DNA from: JAKAFX01 sp049965715
GTDB taxonomy: Archaea; Thermoplasmatota; Thermoplasmata; Thermoplasmatales; Thermoplasmataceae
DNA length: 64,000 bases
Direction of reading: 5' to 3'
Assembly (NCBI GenBank): GCA_049965715.1
Contig: JBMFWA010000006.1
Coordinates: 17,322 to 81,321 of the forward strand
Shown here one piece after another: positions 27,643 to 37,574 of the stretch (position 1 is its first letter; each line of letters opens with the position of its first letter). The notes beneath the pieces were generated by a model. That model did not search any database and was not told where the DNA came from. It saw only the letters and a list, made by a program, of their open reading frames with translations. Both the position numbers and the translations under genes were made by a program.

Positions 27643-27960
27643 ATGGAATATATATATGGAGCCCTACTTCTGCACTCAGCTGGGCAGGAGATAGACGAGG
27701 CTAAACTGAAGAAAGTACTAGAGGAAGCAGGAGTCAAAGCGGACGATGCCAGAATAAAGGCAATGGTGTCAGGACTGAAAGAGGTAAAGATAGACGAGGT
27801 TCTGAAGAACGCTGCATCCATGGCAGCAGCCCCGGTCGCAACTTCATCTCCAAAGAAGGAAGAGAAGAAGAAGGAAGAAAAGAAAGAGGAGAAGAAGGAA
27901 GAGAAATCAGAAGCCTCTGAAGAAGATGCAATGGCTGGACTAAGCTCGCTCTTCGGATGA
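27643..27960 (+). CDS. rpl12: Ribosomal protein L12 (P1)
   Basis: Stalk protein L12/aP1, 105 residues. The N-terminal dimerisation domain starts MEYIYGALLLHSAG. A strongly charged Lys/Glu hinge (about 68-90) links to the C-terminal AMAGLSSLFG, which binds translation factors. GGAGGAAAA lies just upstream. It is the last ribosomal gene of the operon. Confidence 0.96.
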   Translation: MEYIYGALLLHSAGQEIDEAKLKKVLEEAGVKADDARIKAMVSGLKEVKIDEVLKNAASMAAAPVATSSPKKEEKKKEEKKEEKKEEKSEASEEDAMAGLSSLFG

Positions 27961-27970
27961 TTGTGTTTAG

Positions 27971-28156
27971 ATGGACCTTTACGCGTACTTCTGGGGAGTG
28001 TTGAAATATCTTCTGCCGGCAATGCTTCTTATAGTTGCATTGTGGGTGGAACCCAACTATCTCCTGCTGATCATATCCATTATATGGATACTAAGTTCGA
28101 TCACTGTTTCTGTTCTGTACCTTGATCCTAAAATGTACAACGGACAGAAATATTAA
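27971..28156 (+). CDS. Small two-helix membrane protein
   Basis: A 61-residue protein with two hydrophobic segments (about 10-27 and 30-48) and a short polar tail. It begins 10 bases after L12 and may be co-transcribed with the stalk operon. I do not recognise the family. A T-rich tract follows (about 28155-28195), which could end the transcript. Confidence 0.5.
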   Translation: MDLYAYFWGVLKYLLPAMLLIVALWVEPNYLLLIISIIWILSSITVSVLYLDPKMYNGQKY

Positions 28157-28373
28157 ATTTTTAATCATCATAATTTTTTGTTCTGTTTTACTTTTCAACT
28201 CTGAAAAGATGCTGGCACTAATAACAACTGATTCTAAGTCCTGCAGACATCACAAAAAGTTTATGCGATGGCTTATCCAATATTATTCATTGATTGTGAT
28301 GTATGCCCATACCTGCTTAAAATTCTTGGTCAGGAAAGATCTGGCCAGTATTGTATAACCGAATGTTTTAAAC

Positions 28374-29273
28374 CTACAGAAACTCCCACACATCAGGACT
28401 GTACGGCATGAGAGTCTTCACCGTAAACATAGTTCTCTTGTTTCTCGCAACTTCGAAGAGGATTGAATAATATTCGTAAATGCTTCTTGTGGGAAGGAAC
28501 ACGGTTACGTCGATTGCACCATCCCGTGGTTTGACAAAATATCTCATTCTCATGATGTGCTCCTTATTGGAGGCATCCCTGACGAGTTCTAGGAATCGGT
28601 TCTTGATGTCAGCCCGGTATATCATGTCTGTTGCAGATATCTGTTTTATCCCGCTTATTTTTCCAGTAAGGTTGTGATCTGAATAGACAATCACGCTGAA
28701 TCCATGTTTCCTGCTTCGTGCGTTCTTTACCTCGGCGACAATTCCATTTTCCTTCGACAGTTCGTACAGGATACGAGTCCTTTTGCTCACTTTCACCGTA
28801 TAAGTTACAAACGAGATTGAATACTCTGAATTTATCAGGTCAGCTATCTTCATTATTCCGGGGCTTGGTCCGAGCCATTCCACCCTGGAATTATCCTTGT
28901 CGGAGGTATACTGGGATAATAGACCTGACACCCTGGGGAGATCAGTGTGATGAAATCTGGCATATACATAAAGAAACCCCTTTGACATGTCGGATCTGTT
29001 AATGACAAGGGACGGCAGGTCCATCAGCTTCTCTATCACTGCAAGATCCTTCACATTATTTATTCTGGTATCTATGACGCTGGTATCTTCCTTCGACACA
29101 GCTTTGAACTTTTTAAGAATCAGGGAAATTTTTGGATTTTTCGCATCTTTGGGAAAATAGACGCTCATCCAGGTCGTGTTATCCTGAGCCTGGAATATGT
29201 AAACCGGCAGCTTGGCGTCTATGTCATTTGTGGCGTCAAAAAAACTCGACATTCTGACGCAATTTAAGAACAA
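28374..29273 (-). CDS. Conserved-looking protein of unknown function
   Basis: A 299-residue soluble protein with no domain I can name. It has two similar-sized halves of mixed alpha/beta character with segments such as WMSVYFPKDA and AIDVTVFLPTRSIYEYY. The C-terminal half has the feel of a helix-turn-helix regulator partner of the bacterio-opsin-activator kind (VSKRTRILYELSKENGIV), but no clear HTH can be delimited. An inner ATG at 29252 is an alternative start. It stands alone. Confidence 0.55.
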   Translation of the reverse strand: MFLNCVRMSSFFDATNDIDAKLPVYIFQAQDNTTWMSVYFPKDAKNPKISLILKKFKAVSKEDTSVIDTRINNVKDLAVIEKLMDLPSLVINRSDMSKGFLYVYARFHHTDLPRVSGLLSQYTSDKDNSRVEWLGPSPGIMKIADLINSEYSISFVTYTVKVSKRTRILYELSKENGIVAEVKNARSRKHGFSVIVYSDHNLTGKISGIKQISATDMIYRADIKNRFLELVRDASNKEHIMRMRYFVKPRDGAIDVTVFLPTRSIYEYYSILFEVARNKRTMFTVKTLMPYSPDVWEFL

Positions 29274-29408
29274 GTCTCATATCAAGTTTCTTGTCTATAT
29301 CTCTTACTAGCATTAATCAAAAGATACATTGTTCAATATAAAGATTTACCCATGAAATAAGGAGAACAAAAATTATAGAGGGTCAATCTCTTTTTATGAT
29401 GTCACTAT

Positions 29409-29870
29409 TTATTGGACCAGCTTCAGTTCCTGAAGTTTCTTCAGCACCTCAAGAGAATGATCCTTCGGCGTGACCTTACCGTATACGTAGGCTATTTTTC
29501 CATTTCCATCGATTATGAATGTGACTCTCTTCGCACTCTTTGAGTCACCGGTTGCACCATATTTCTCCACAATGTCCCTGGATTTATCCGAAACAAGAGG
29601 GAAATTAAGACTATACTTTTCCTTGAAATTCTTGTGGGATCTCTCGGAATCTATGCTCACGCCCAAAACCTCCACACCCCTCTTTCTGAATTCTTCCAGA
29701 TTGTCCCTGAAAGAGCAGGCTTCGGCAGTGCAACCTGGTGTATCATCCTTCGGATAGAAATAGAGGACAACGGTCTTTCCTCTGAAATCGTGAAGGCTCA
29801 CTTTTCTTCCATTATCGTCCACGGATTCAAAATCCGGGGCTTTATCTCCAACGTTAAGCAAACCAGTCAT
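29409..29870 (-). CDS. bcp: Peroxiredoxin of the Bcp/PrxQ type
   Basis: A 153-residue thiol peroxidase that reduces hydrogen peroxide and organic peroxides. The peroxidatic Cys47 and resolving Cys52 are both present in PGCTAEACSF, typical of PrxQ. The ATG at 29870 gives the family N-terminus (VGDKAPDFE); the frame is open further upstream without similarity. It diverges from a Rieske protein gene, so a shared redox-responsive spacer of about 146 bases is possible. Confidence 0.93.
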   Translation of the reverse strand: MTGLLNVGDKAPDFESVDDNGRKVSLHDFRGKTVVLYFYPKDDTPGCTAEACSFRDNLEEFRKRGVEVLGVSIDSERSHKNFKEKYSLNFPLVSDKSRDIVEKYGATGDSKSAKRVTFIIDGNGKIAYVYGKVTPKDHSLEVLKKLQELKLVQ

Positions 29871-30016
29871 AGTAATTGTTATAACAACGTAATAATTAAA
29901 GATTGGCAAACTGCAGAACCAAATTGCAATATTACGCATCCATATCTGAGCTTGGATATGGATCGGAAAAATATGTGAGGTGCAAGTTATTTGGTCACGT
30001 TGATTATTCAATAATC

Positions 30017-30358
30017 ATGACTTACAGAAAGGTATCAATTTCCACCCGGATCTTTGAAAAAACAAATTCAGTCATTGCGTGGGTATCTGGAACACCCGTG
30101 CTTCTCGTCAGGTACAACGATAAATATTATGCCATGAATCCCGTTTGTTCCCACATGGGATGCGCCCTCATCGATTATGTGGAGGGAAGGGAGGCCGTAT
30201 GCCCTGCACATGGGGCCAGATTTGACGTGACTACAGGCGATCTGCTTGCCGAGGCGAAGATAAAGCCTGAAATGAAATGTGAATACAGTGACTCCAGGAA
30301 TCCCCTGAAAACTTATAATGTTCGAGAAAACAAAGGTTTTCTGGAAGTGGATCTTTAA
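30017..30358 (+). CDS. Rieske-type ferredoxin
   Basis: A 113-residue soluble Rieske [2Fe-2S] protein. Ligands are Cys44 and His46 in CSHMGC and Cys62 and His65 in CPAHG, about 16 residues apart as in Rieske ferredoxins and nitrite reductase small subunits. There is no membrane anchor, so it is likely an electron carrier. The ATG at 30017 leaves a normal family N-terminus. It is divergent from bcp. Confidence 0.85.
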   Translation: MTYRKVSISTRIFEKTNSVIAWVSGTPVLLVRYNDKYYAMNPVCSHMGCALIDYVEGREAVCPAHGARFDVTTGDLLAEAKIKPEMKCEYSDSRNPLKTYNVRENKGFLEVDL

Positions 30359-30404
30359 TCTCACCCATGGGTTGGGGGACGCAAGTTCCAGGATAGCAAA
30401 AATT

Positions 30405-31709
30405 TCAAAACGCTTTCGTGATGTTAACATCATTTACAAGTGCATACGGCATTTCTGTTGCGGCTATTTCCTGCCACCATTTTACCTTCCTTGTTTCCAT
30501 TGAGGTTTCGCTGATCGACTTCAATATATTGGGCACCGAATCGCTTATCCTGACTCCCTTCCAGCGTGTTGTTATTTCACCATTTTCTACAAGATATATT
30601 CCGTCGCGGGGAACCGTTGAGAAGACTCCATTCCTGTAGTCCTGGAATCTCGTATACCAGGTGTTCTGGATGAATAATCCCCTCTTCATGGATGCTATCA
30701 TCTCATCTATTTTTCTTTCACCTCCGCTCAGCTTCAGCTGCCAGGAGTTAGGCATGAGAATTCCAGCATTCCCGGTGGTTTCCGTCTTGAAATTCTTGGA
30801 GGTGGAAAATGAATGGAAATAGGTCTTGAGAACACCATGATCAATCATCATATTTCTTCTGGTCGGGACGCACTCGTCATCAAACATCCTTCCGCCGATG
30901 CCGGTAAAATCAAGGGGATCGTCTATCAACGTCACCGATTCTGATGCAACAGGCTGTCCAATTCTGTCCTGCAGGAAACTCAGGCCCGAAATAACGGATT
31001 CGGCAGAGAAAAATTCAGACGAATAAGTCAAAATGTTTCCGATGACGTATGGAGACATGATCACATCAATCTTTCCTTCCACACCGTCCGAATAGCTTGT
31101 TTTCAGGGTTGCATTTCTTGCACTTTCCTCTCCAAGCCTGGCAAAATCACTTTCATGCAGGTCGCTCATCATTCCTGCATGGCTTGCTTCCTGGCCACTG
31201 TCGCCATTCCTGAAAGATCGGATAAGCATCTCGTATCCGCCAGCCGGAAATTCAACACTGTTATAGTTTGTCCTGATGTTTTCGATTCCCTCTTTTCGAT
31301 AGATAAGCCCTGCACATTTCTCGGCACCATTGTCCATTGCACCATTTATCATGGTCATGCTCCTGTCAACTATGTCGATCTCAGAGAGCCTGCGTGCCGG
31401 GACGGAGGAGGAATCCACCTTCCTGTTATAAATACCGTTGAACAAAGGATTCTCCGGCATTCTGGAGATCATGGAAACAAGTTTTTCCGGGATTGTGTCA
31501 ACCACAGACATATCATTAATCACAAGTGCGAGTATCCTCTTTCCCCGGGAAACGAAGACACCCAGAGAAGATTCATCCCATTCAGCATCCATGTCCTTCC
31601 TGCTTCCGGAGAATCTGACCTGCCTGACGCTGCTCTGAGAATGAGATAGTATTATCTCATCAAAACCTGATCTTGAAAGTTTCTCATAAAGCCTGTCAAC
31701 AATTTCCAT
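30405..31709 (-). CDS. tldE: TldE/PmbA-like subunit
   Basis: A 434-residue TldE (PmbA) homolog. It shares the TldD/E fold and lacks the HExxxH zinc site of its partner, which identifies it as the non-catalytic subunit of the TldD-TldE protease. Typical blocks are FSGSRKD, EFPAGGYEML and a late SGIL-type MIDHGVLKTYFHS. It starts 11 bases after tldD. The complex trims unfolded peptides and processes some peptide natural products. Confidence 0.85.
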   Translation of the reverse strand: MEIVDRLYEKLSRSGFDEIILSHSQSSVRQVRFSGSRKDMDAEWDESSLGVFVSRGKRILALVINDMSVVDTIPEKLVSMISRMPENPLFNGIYNRKVDSSSVPARRLSEIDIVDRSMTMINGAMDNGAEKCAGLIYRKEGIENIRTNYNSVEFPAGGYEMLIRSFRNGDSGQEASHAGMMSDLHESDFARLGEESARNATLKTSYSDGVEGKIDVIMSPYVIGNILTYSSEFFSAESVISGLSFLQDRIGQPVASESVTLIDDPLDFTGIGGRMFDDECVPTRRNMMIDHGVLKTYFHSFSTSKNFKTETTGNAGILMPNSWQLKLSGGERKIDEMIASMKRGLFIQNTWYTRFQDYRNGVFSTVPRDGIYLVENGEITTRWKGVRISDSVPNILKSISETSMETRKVKWWQEIAATEMPYALVNDVNITKAF

Positions 31710-31720
31710 TCATCATCCCT

Positions 31721-33103
31721 TCAACTAATGTACATATTCCTCAATCTCACGTTTGGGCCGCCCATCCATACATCAACACCCTGCTCAGGATCGCCTTTTC
31801 CACAGGTCCCTGCAGAGAACTCCAGATCCCTGGAGACGGCATCAACAGACCCATAAAGTTTGGTGGTTGTCGTTTCAATCACGGGTCTCCTGACAGAACC
31901 GCCCAATTTTCCGTCGGTGATCCTGTAAGCCTCCTTGCCCACATATTTCTCATTGTACCTTATATCGTCAATGTTCCATTCCGTGTATGATACTATGTAA
32001 AGTCCGTCTTTTATCCCTTCAATGAGTTCTTCAAGTGTGAATTCGCCTGGTTCAATGTATGTTGTACTCATCCTGGGAATAGGCTCCATATCCCAGTCAG
32101 ATGATCTGCCGCATCCATTGGGTTTAACGCCAAGTATTGCAGCACTCTCCCTGTTGTGGATGAACTCCTCTGTCATACCGTGGTGATAAAGATACTTCTT
32201 TCTGGATTCTATCCCTTCATCATCATATCTGTAGAAACCATAACTTTTAGGCATGGTGGGGTCGTCTATCACGCTCACGCTTTCAGATCCAATCCTGTAG
32301 GGATAAGTCTTGCCTGAAAGGAAGGATTCTCCAGCCTGTGCACCTTCTCTGCCTATTATCCTGTCGTATTCGGTTGGATGTCCGCAGGATTCATGAGCTA
32401 CAATTCCAGAGATCTCCGGCCCTATGACAACATCATATACTCCTGGTTTTATGCCTCTGGATCTGATGGCATTTTTCAGGGATTTGATATCTCCGGCCAC
32501 CTTATCTTGAATTTTCATTGTTTTGAAATCCTCATATCCGGCGGTTATGCCGAACTGTGCCGAGGATTGCTCAAAATTTCCGGAATCCATAACACCTGCC
32601 ACATATGAATACCCAATTCTTGGAAATTCTCCCTCGATGGATGATCCGATCGTGTTCATGTAATGCTCATGCGTTACGCTGTCACTCAGGACGTTGATCC
32701 TGATATCTGCACCAAGTGTTTTCATGAGTTCATCGTTTTCCTTCACAATGTCAATCCTGTCATCAATTGACATATCAAGAGGAGTCCTTGAAGCAGGCAC
32801 CTTCCATTTCGTCCTGGTGGCATTACCAGGGCTGATCCTGTTCTTTCCAGGCTTGTTCGATCGATCAACGGCACCATCTATGAGTCTGAATATCTCATCC
32901 CTGTCACTGCTGTTTGTGAAAACGTAGCTTATGGATCTGTTGACTATCCTGATGGCAATACCGCTGTTTCTTGAAGTCTGAAATCCCTGGAACTCACCAT
33001 TCCTGTAAGATACGCCGTTCTCCTCACTGGACATGAATCTTACGTCGGCAAAGCTGGATCTTTTGCCACAATAATCCAGTATGCTGTCCAGCATCTCTTC
33101 CAT
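31721..33103 (-). CDS. tldD: TldD zinc metalloprotease subunit
   Basis: A 460-residue TldD homolog. The metal site is HESCGH (His237, Glu238, His242) in GIVAHESCGHP, the HExxxH form unique to this family. It forms a heterodimer with TldE encoded just downstream. The two genes belong to a minus-strand operon starting with glyA. In archaea the complex acts as a peptidase on partly unfolded substrates; no precursor peptide gene is obvious next to it. Confidence 0.92.
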   Translation of the reverse strand: MEEMLDSILDYCGKRSSFADVRFMSSEENGVSYRNGEFQGFQTSRNSGIAIRIVNRSISYVFTNSSDRDEIFRLIDGAVDRSNKPGKNRISPGNATRTKWKVPASRTPLDMSIDDRIDIVKENDELMKTLGADIRINVLSDSVTHEHYMNTIGSSIEGEFPRIGYSYVAGVMDSGNFEQSSAQFGITAGYEDFKTMKIQDKVAGDIKSLKNAIRSRGIKPGVYDVVIGPEISGIVAHESCGHPTEYDRIIGREGAQAGESFLSGKTYPYRIGSESVSVIDDPTMPKSYGFYRYDDEGIESRKKYLYHHGMTEEFIHNRESAAILGVKPNGCGRSSDWDMEPIPRMSTTYIEPGEFTLEELIEGIKDGLYIVSYTEWNIDDIRYNEKYVGKEAYRITDGKLGGSVRRPVIETTTTKLYGSVDAVSRDLEFSAGTCGKGDPEQGVDVWMGGPNVRLRNMYIS

Positions 33104-33104
33104 A

Positions 33105-34205
33105 TCAGGACTGCTCCTTAATTTTCTTTAGTCTGTTCTCGTAATCATCAAGAATTTCTGACAGGCAGCGCCCAAAATTCCAGCCGTATGAGTTGATTGA
33201 CATGAAATATTTTCCCGCAGAAAGTCTTGTCCTGAGAGAATATTTCACGCTGCCCTCGGTCTTGTAACGGATCACATGAATATTGAGGGTACCGTAGGAA
33301 ACTCCAGCAAGCCGCAGGAACCTCTGAGCGAATTTGTCGGTCAAGAAATATGTGATATCGTAAAGATCATCGTCGCCATGATCGAGACCTGTAACATTTA
33401 CAAGCAGACCCTCATTGTTTGCTGTCGGGGTGATCAGGTCTAGCAAATCATTCATTCCTATGACGCCATTTATCTTGTTGTCATCATCGACAACCGGCAC
33501 TATGTGGAGATAATATTTGTTCATTATATCTGCAGCCTTAACAACACTGTCGTGGAGATTCACTGCATGTGCATCCTCATGCATTATGGAGCCGACGATC
33601 ACCTTGGTTGGAGTCTTATCTGTGGTATACTGCCCATAGGTAATCTTCTCTGGATCCTTCAGTATAAGCTTCATAACATCTTCAAATCTCAGTATCCCCA
33701 AAAATTTTGCATCTGTATTGCAGACCGGTATTTCGTATTCGTCAAGTTCCCTGAGCTTTTCCATCGCAACGTCAATGGGATCATCGGGTGTCACGTAGGA
33801 AGGATCGGGGGACATGATGTGAATGGCTGTAATTCTGTCAAATTTTCCCAGAGACTCGAAGTTCCTGATTATGTCTGCCTTTGTCACAATCCCAAGAAGA
33901 GTTCTGTCACTGACCACAGGCAGCGCCGATATGCCTGAATCTTTCATTTCACTGATAATGGACGAGACATCACTGTCCGGAGACAAAGTTGGTGTGTATC
34001 TTATAAAGCTGGATATCTTGGACTTTGTGTGAAGGCTTCTCCTTCTTATCAAGTCCCCGGACAGAACCATTCCCACATACTTCTTTCCTTCCATTACGGG
34101 GAGTGAATGTATGCCGTTTTCCCTCATCAGGGAGACAGCATCTATAACATTCGTGTCTAGGCCGATCGATAGTATGTTCTTTGTCATAATGTCATTTGCA
34201 AGCAT
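33105..34205 (-). CDS. Four-CBS protein with HPF/RaiA-like C-terminus
   Basis: A 366-residue protein with four CBS domains (roughly 1-60, 65-120, 125-185 and 200-260). They are marked by IMTKN, LPVV and GIVTKADI/GVIGMNDL patterns. About 90 C-terminal residues resemble the ribosome hibernation factor fold (LNIHVIRYKTEG, YSLRTRLS). CBS pairs bind adenine nucleotides, so this could tie ribosome dormancy to energy state; that is inference. It sits 1 base from tldD and 7 from glyA in one operon. Confidence 0.75.
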   Translation of the reverse strand: MLANDIMTKNILSIGLDTNVIDAVSLMRENGIHSLPVMEGKKYVGMVLSGDLIRRRSLHTKSKISSFIRYTPTLSPDSDVSSIISEMKDSGISALPVVSDRTLLGIVTKADIIRNFESLGKFDRITAIHIMSPDPSYVTPDDPIDVAMEKLRELDEYEIPVCNTDAKFLGILRFEDVMKLILKDPEKITYGQYTTDKTPTKVIVGSIMHEDAHAVNLHDSVVKAADIMNKYYLHIVPVVDDDNKINGVIGMNDLLDLITPTANNEGLLVNVTGLDHGDDDLYDITYFLTDKFAQRFLRLAGVSYGTLNIHVIRYKTEGSVKYSLRTRLSAGKYFMSINSYGWNFGRCLSEILDDYENRLKKIKEQS

Positions 34206-34212
34206 TTTGTCA

Positions 34213-35385
34213 TCACCAATATTTTGACTGAAGCCCCGAAATCAGATCGGTAACTTCCTTGGTAACTTCCTCATTACTTAAGGCTTTATTAATTAGTTCT
34301 CCAACCCTGTCCATGTCATGCAATCCAAGTCTGCTGATCTCGGAAGTGCCAATCCTGCCGTCTCGATCGACGATTATCCTGTTTTTCTCCAGCGTTTTGG
34401 AGAATGATATCCTGTCAAGTGAACGTCTGGATATTGACTTCTCGTCAATAATAAGCTGGTGCGTGAAACTGAACCAGGGATCAAACTTTATACCGATTTT
34501 CAGATCATTCAGCACTTTCCCAAGACTCTTTGAATTCCTCACTACTGCACTGGCATATTCTTCCCCGGTGGCGATCATTTCTTCCATGGACACACCAAGG
34601 GCGGCCAGTCTGGATGGATGATAATTATCCATGGTCTTCCATATCATATTTTCCGAAATCCTATTTATTAGATCACCGTCATTGGTAAGGATTATTCCTC
34701 CCTGAGGACCGAAGAATGTCTTGTGCGTCGATCCAAGCAGAACATCAGATCTGAATATCGCATCTGTCTGGAATCCCTTGCCTGCAATCAGACCCATGAC
34801 ATGGGAACCGTCGTAGATAACCTTCAGGTCATAGTTCCACGCAATCTCATTTATTCTTCCCAGATCATATTCTTTCACAAATGCAGACTGCCCGAGAACT
34901 ATGGCCCTGGGTTTCCTTTCCTTGACGACCTTTTCGAGGCCATAGAAATCTATCTCCTGCCTGTCATAAAAATAAGGAATTGGAATCCCTGTGAATCCGA
35001 ACATGCCGGGGATCATGTCCTGTCTGTATCCCGGATAACCGCCATCCTTCTCATGAATGTACAGGAAGGAATCCCCCTTCTTCAGAATGGATATAAGGGT
35101 GGACTCAAGCGCGACATGTCCGCCGATCGGCCTCACTTCAGCATATTTGCTTCTGTAGAGCTTTGAGGCCATCTTTCTCACACTCTCCTCTATCTCCTCA
35201 ATTATGGAGGCACCCCCGTAAGAATTTTCTTGCGTTTCATGATCCACGTGGGAATACCTTGAAGCCATTCCAGATCCAAGGGCGGCCCTTGCATCCCTGC
35301 TCATGATATTTTCCGATGCCTGCAGATTCAGGCATTTGCTTCTATATTCATCAAATTTTTTTACCAGCTTCAGAATTTCGCTCAT
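34213..35385 (-). CDS. glyA: Serine hydroxymethyltransferase
   Basis: A PLP enzyme of 390 residues interconverting serine and glycine with a pterin one-carbon carrier. Lys222 in GSTHKTFFGPQGG holds PLP, with Asp192 and His195 in YDGSHVMG. The N-terminal LNLQASENIMS block is the family signature. In archaea the carrier is usually tetrahydromethanopterin-type or a related pterin; the sequence does not show which. It is the first gene of the glyA-CBS-tldD-tldE operon. Confidence 0.93.
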   Translation of the reverse strand: MSEILKLVKKFDEYRSKCLNLQASENIMSRDARAALGSGMASRYSHVDHETQENSYGGASIIEEIEESVRKMASKLYRSKYAEVRPIGGHVALESTLISILKKGDSFLYIHEKDGGYPGYRQDMIPGMFGFTGIPIPYFYDRQEIDFYGLEKVVKERKPRAIVLGQSAFVKEYDLGRINEIAWNYDLKVIYDGSHVMGLIAGKGFQTDAIFRSDVLLGSTHKTFFGPQGGIILTNDGDLINRISENMIWKTMDNYHPSRLAALGVSMEEMIATGEEYASAVVRNSKSLGKVLNDLKIGIKFDPWFSFTHQLIIDEKSISRRSLDRISFSKTLEKNRIIVDRDGRIGTSEISRLGLHDMDRVGELINKALSNEEVTKEVTDLISGLQSKYW

Positions 35386-35478
35386 CTGGATCGCTAGATG
35401 GTAATATGTGGAATCATAACTAGATTGCGCATGGGCCAGATTTATGAATATTCCATGGGCTTGAAGAGTGGAAGCGGA

Positions 35479-36012
35479 TCAGATCCCGACCCAGGGATTC
35501 CTTTTGTATGCCTTGGATACAATCATTGTCTCAAAGTTTGTTACACCGTCAACCTTTGTTATCATGTCTTCAAAATTCTGGAGCGTTTCCATATTCAGAA
35601 ATAGAGTTTCAGCGATTATTTCGTTTTCACCACGCCTTCTGTAAAGCCCCAGTATGTTGATGTTGTTGGAAAGTCTTCCCGCGACCGCGTCAAGTTTCTC
35701 GCTGTCCACGTTTATTTTCAGGAATACCTTTATGCTGTTTTCGATCGCCTGCAGGTCAACGAGGGCTGCGAAGCCCAGTATTATCTTCTTTCTTGTCAAT
35801 TCTGCTATTCGCCTTCTCACAGTCGCCTCGCTGGTCTTGAGAATTTTCGAGATCTCAGAATTTGGTATCCTTGCGTTATGCCTGAGCATGCAAATTATTG
35901 CCTTGTCGAGATCGTCTATGGGTAAAAGGGCAGGATCGATTCCAGTCCACCTGAGAACTATATCACAACTGTATTCGTCGACAAATTTCTCAGGCTTGAA
36001 TTTTTCTGACAT
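35479..36012 (-). CDS. Lrp/AsnC family transcription regulator
   Basis: A 177-residue Lrp-like regulator with an N-terminal winged helix (DDLDKAIICMLRHNARIPNSE with the recognition helix SEATVRRRIAEL) and a C-terminal RAM domain for effector binding. A leading extension of about 25 residues is longer than usual. Such proteins sense amino acids. It is transcribed toward glyA from an AT-rich spacer, and may regulate itself or that operon. Confidence 0.85.
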   Translation of the reverse strand: MSEKFKPEKFVDEYSCDIVLRWTGIDPALLPIDDLDKAIICMLRHNARIPNSEISKILKTSEATVRRRIAELTRKKIILGFAALVDLQAIENSIKVFLKINVDSEKLDAVAGRLSNNINILGLYRRRGENEIIAETLFLNMETLQNFEDMITKVDGVTNFETMIVSKAYKRNPWVGI

Positions 36013-36344
36013 ATTATGGCAATGAACTTGCGTATTTATTCCTTTTGAGTTTAATTATTGAATTTTCGTGTGTATAACTTATAGATTTTTCTTTTAAAGT
36101 TCGTATATTTTCCTTTGTGTATTGTAGTATTTACACCAGAGTATCAAATTGCCCGGTGATTTTCATGCACGCCTTTCTCTCTATTTTCCCGGGAATGGCT
36201 GCGTGTTGAATGTTCATGTCTTTGTGGCACATAATGTCTTGGCAATTTATCTCATCCCTGAAATATCGGAACTTTCCTGCATATCAGTTTGTAGAAAGAT
36301 TTTGTCGATCAGCACCTTCGGTTAAGTTTTTATTAGACACATAA
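36013..36344. other. Divergent intergenic region
   Basis: An AT-rich 332-base spacer between the Lrp gene and a methylthiotransferase gene. A plausible TATA box for the rightward gene (tttttattag) lies near 36326-36335, about 35 bases before the TTG start at 36369. No RNA gene, repeat or reading frame of note was seen. Confidence 0.4.
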
Positions 36345-36368
36345 ATGTGCCCGTATATCGGGATTGAG

Positions 36369-37574
36369 TTGAAAATATACTATGAAGCCTATGGATGCAC
36401 ACTGTCGAAGGCGGAATCAGGACTCTATGTTAACAGGATGCTTGCTGACGGTTCCAGCATTGTAAAAACTCCGGAAGAGGCAGATATATCCATTATAAAC
36501 ACATGTGTGGTGATCAAACCTACCGAGGACAGGATGATCCAGAGGATCTCCGAACTTTCTCAATCCTCAAAGGTAAAGGTGATGGGATGCCTATCCACGG
36601 TGAATGGGGGTTCACTCGCTGACGAAAACATAGAGGTCCTTACCCCAAAGGAATTCAGGTCATTTTATTCAGGACGGCTAGATGATGTGGAAATAAGGGA
36701 GCCATCTATCATGGAAGGTATCCCGATAAACCAGGGCTGTACAGGCAGCTGCAATTTCTGCATTTCAAGAGTCGCAAGGGGTAAACTTGTCTCAAGACCG
36801 GTGGAAAAGATAACTGGCCAGGTGAGGATGCAGCTTGCCAGGGGGATGAAAGAGGTAAGAATAACATCACTCGACACAGCTGCGTATGGCAGAGATATTG
36901 ATATCAGGCTTCCCGATCTCATAAGATCGATTACCTCACTCGAGGAAGACTTCAAACTGCGGATAGGAATGATGGAACCCAGGAATACATCCGAGATACT
37001 TTCAGGTCTTCTCGATTCCATCGGTTCCAGCAAGGTGTTCAAGTTTCTTCACATCCCCGTGCAGAGCGGAGACCAGAGGATATTGGATGCAATGAACAGA
37101 GAATACTCTGTTGAGGATTTCATGAGTATTGTTTCTGAATTCAGAAGAAGATATCCGGATTCAGTTCTCTCCACAGATTTCATCACGGGCTACCATGGCG
37201 AGGATCAGGAGAGCTTCGAAAACTCCATGAAGCTGCTTGACAGAACAAAACCTGAGATATGCAACATCACAAGATACTCTCAGAGGCCTTTTACTCAGGA
37301 TTACGACAGGAATCCTCCCCCATCGAACGCAGTTAAAAAGTGGACAAAGGAGATGAGCGATTTCCACAGAACAATTATCAAGGAAAAACTGGAATCGCAG
37401 ATTAACAGCATAAAAAGCCTTCTGATAACGGAAAAGGGCAAAAATGACACATGGGTGGGAAGGGATGATGCCTACAGACCTGTGGTGGTTCCGGGTGAAT
37501 TGCAGCTGTTTGACAGAATTTCATGCGAGATCGTTGGGAACGGTCCGACTTATCTGATCGGAAAACTGATCTAG
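36369..37574 (+). CDS. tRNA t6A methylthiotransferase (MiaB-like)
   Basis: A 401-residue radical SAM methylthiotransferase of the archaeal/eukaryal CDKAL1-like type, which converts t6A37 to ms2t6A37 in tRNA. The UPF0004 domain has Cys10, 46 and 74 (YEAYGC, NTCVV, GCLS). The radical SAM site CTGSCNFC follows at 124-131. A C-terminal TRAM domain is suggested by VVVPG. I prefer the TTG at 36369, whose product starts right at KIYYEAYGC and suits the TATA box; an ATG at 36345 adds 8 residues. It overlaps dph2 by four bases at the 3' ends. Confidence 0.83.
   Translation: MKIYYEAYGCTLSKAESGLYVNRMLADGSSIVKTPEEADISIINTCVVIKPTEDRMIQRISELSQSSKVKVMGCLSTVNGGSLADENIEVLTPKEFRSFYSGRLDDVEIREPSIMEGIPINQGCTGSCNFCISRVARGKLVSRPVEKITGQVRMQLARGMKEVRITSLDTAAYGRDIDIRLPDLIRSITSLEEDFKLRIGMMEPRNTSEILSGLLDSIGSSKVFKFLHIPVQSGDQRILDAMNREYSVEDFMSIVSEFRRRYPDSVLSTDFITGYHGEDQESFENSMKLLDRTKPEICNITRYSQRPFTQDYDRNPPPSNAVKKWTKEMSDFHRTIIKEKLESQINSIKSLLITEKGKNDTWVGRDDAYRPVVVPGELQLFDRISCEIVGNGPTYLIGKLI

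Noticed and set aside
27600..28022. A long minus-strand Ser/Phe-rich frame opposite L12.
   Set aside because: It is the complement of the Lys/Glu-rich hinge of L12; low complexity explains it.
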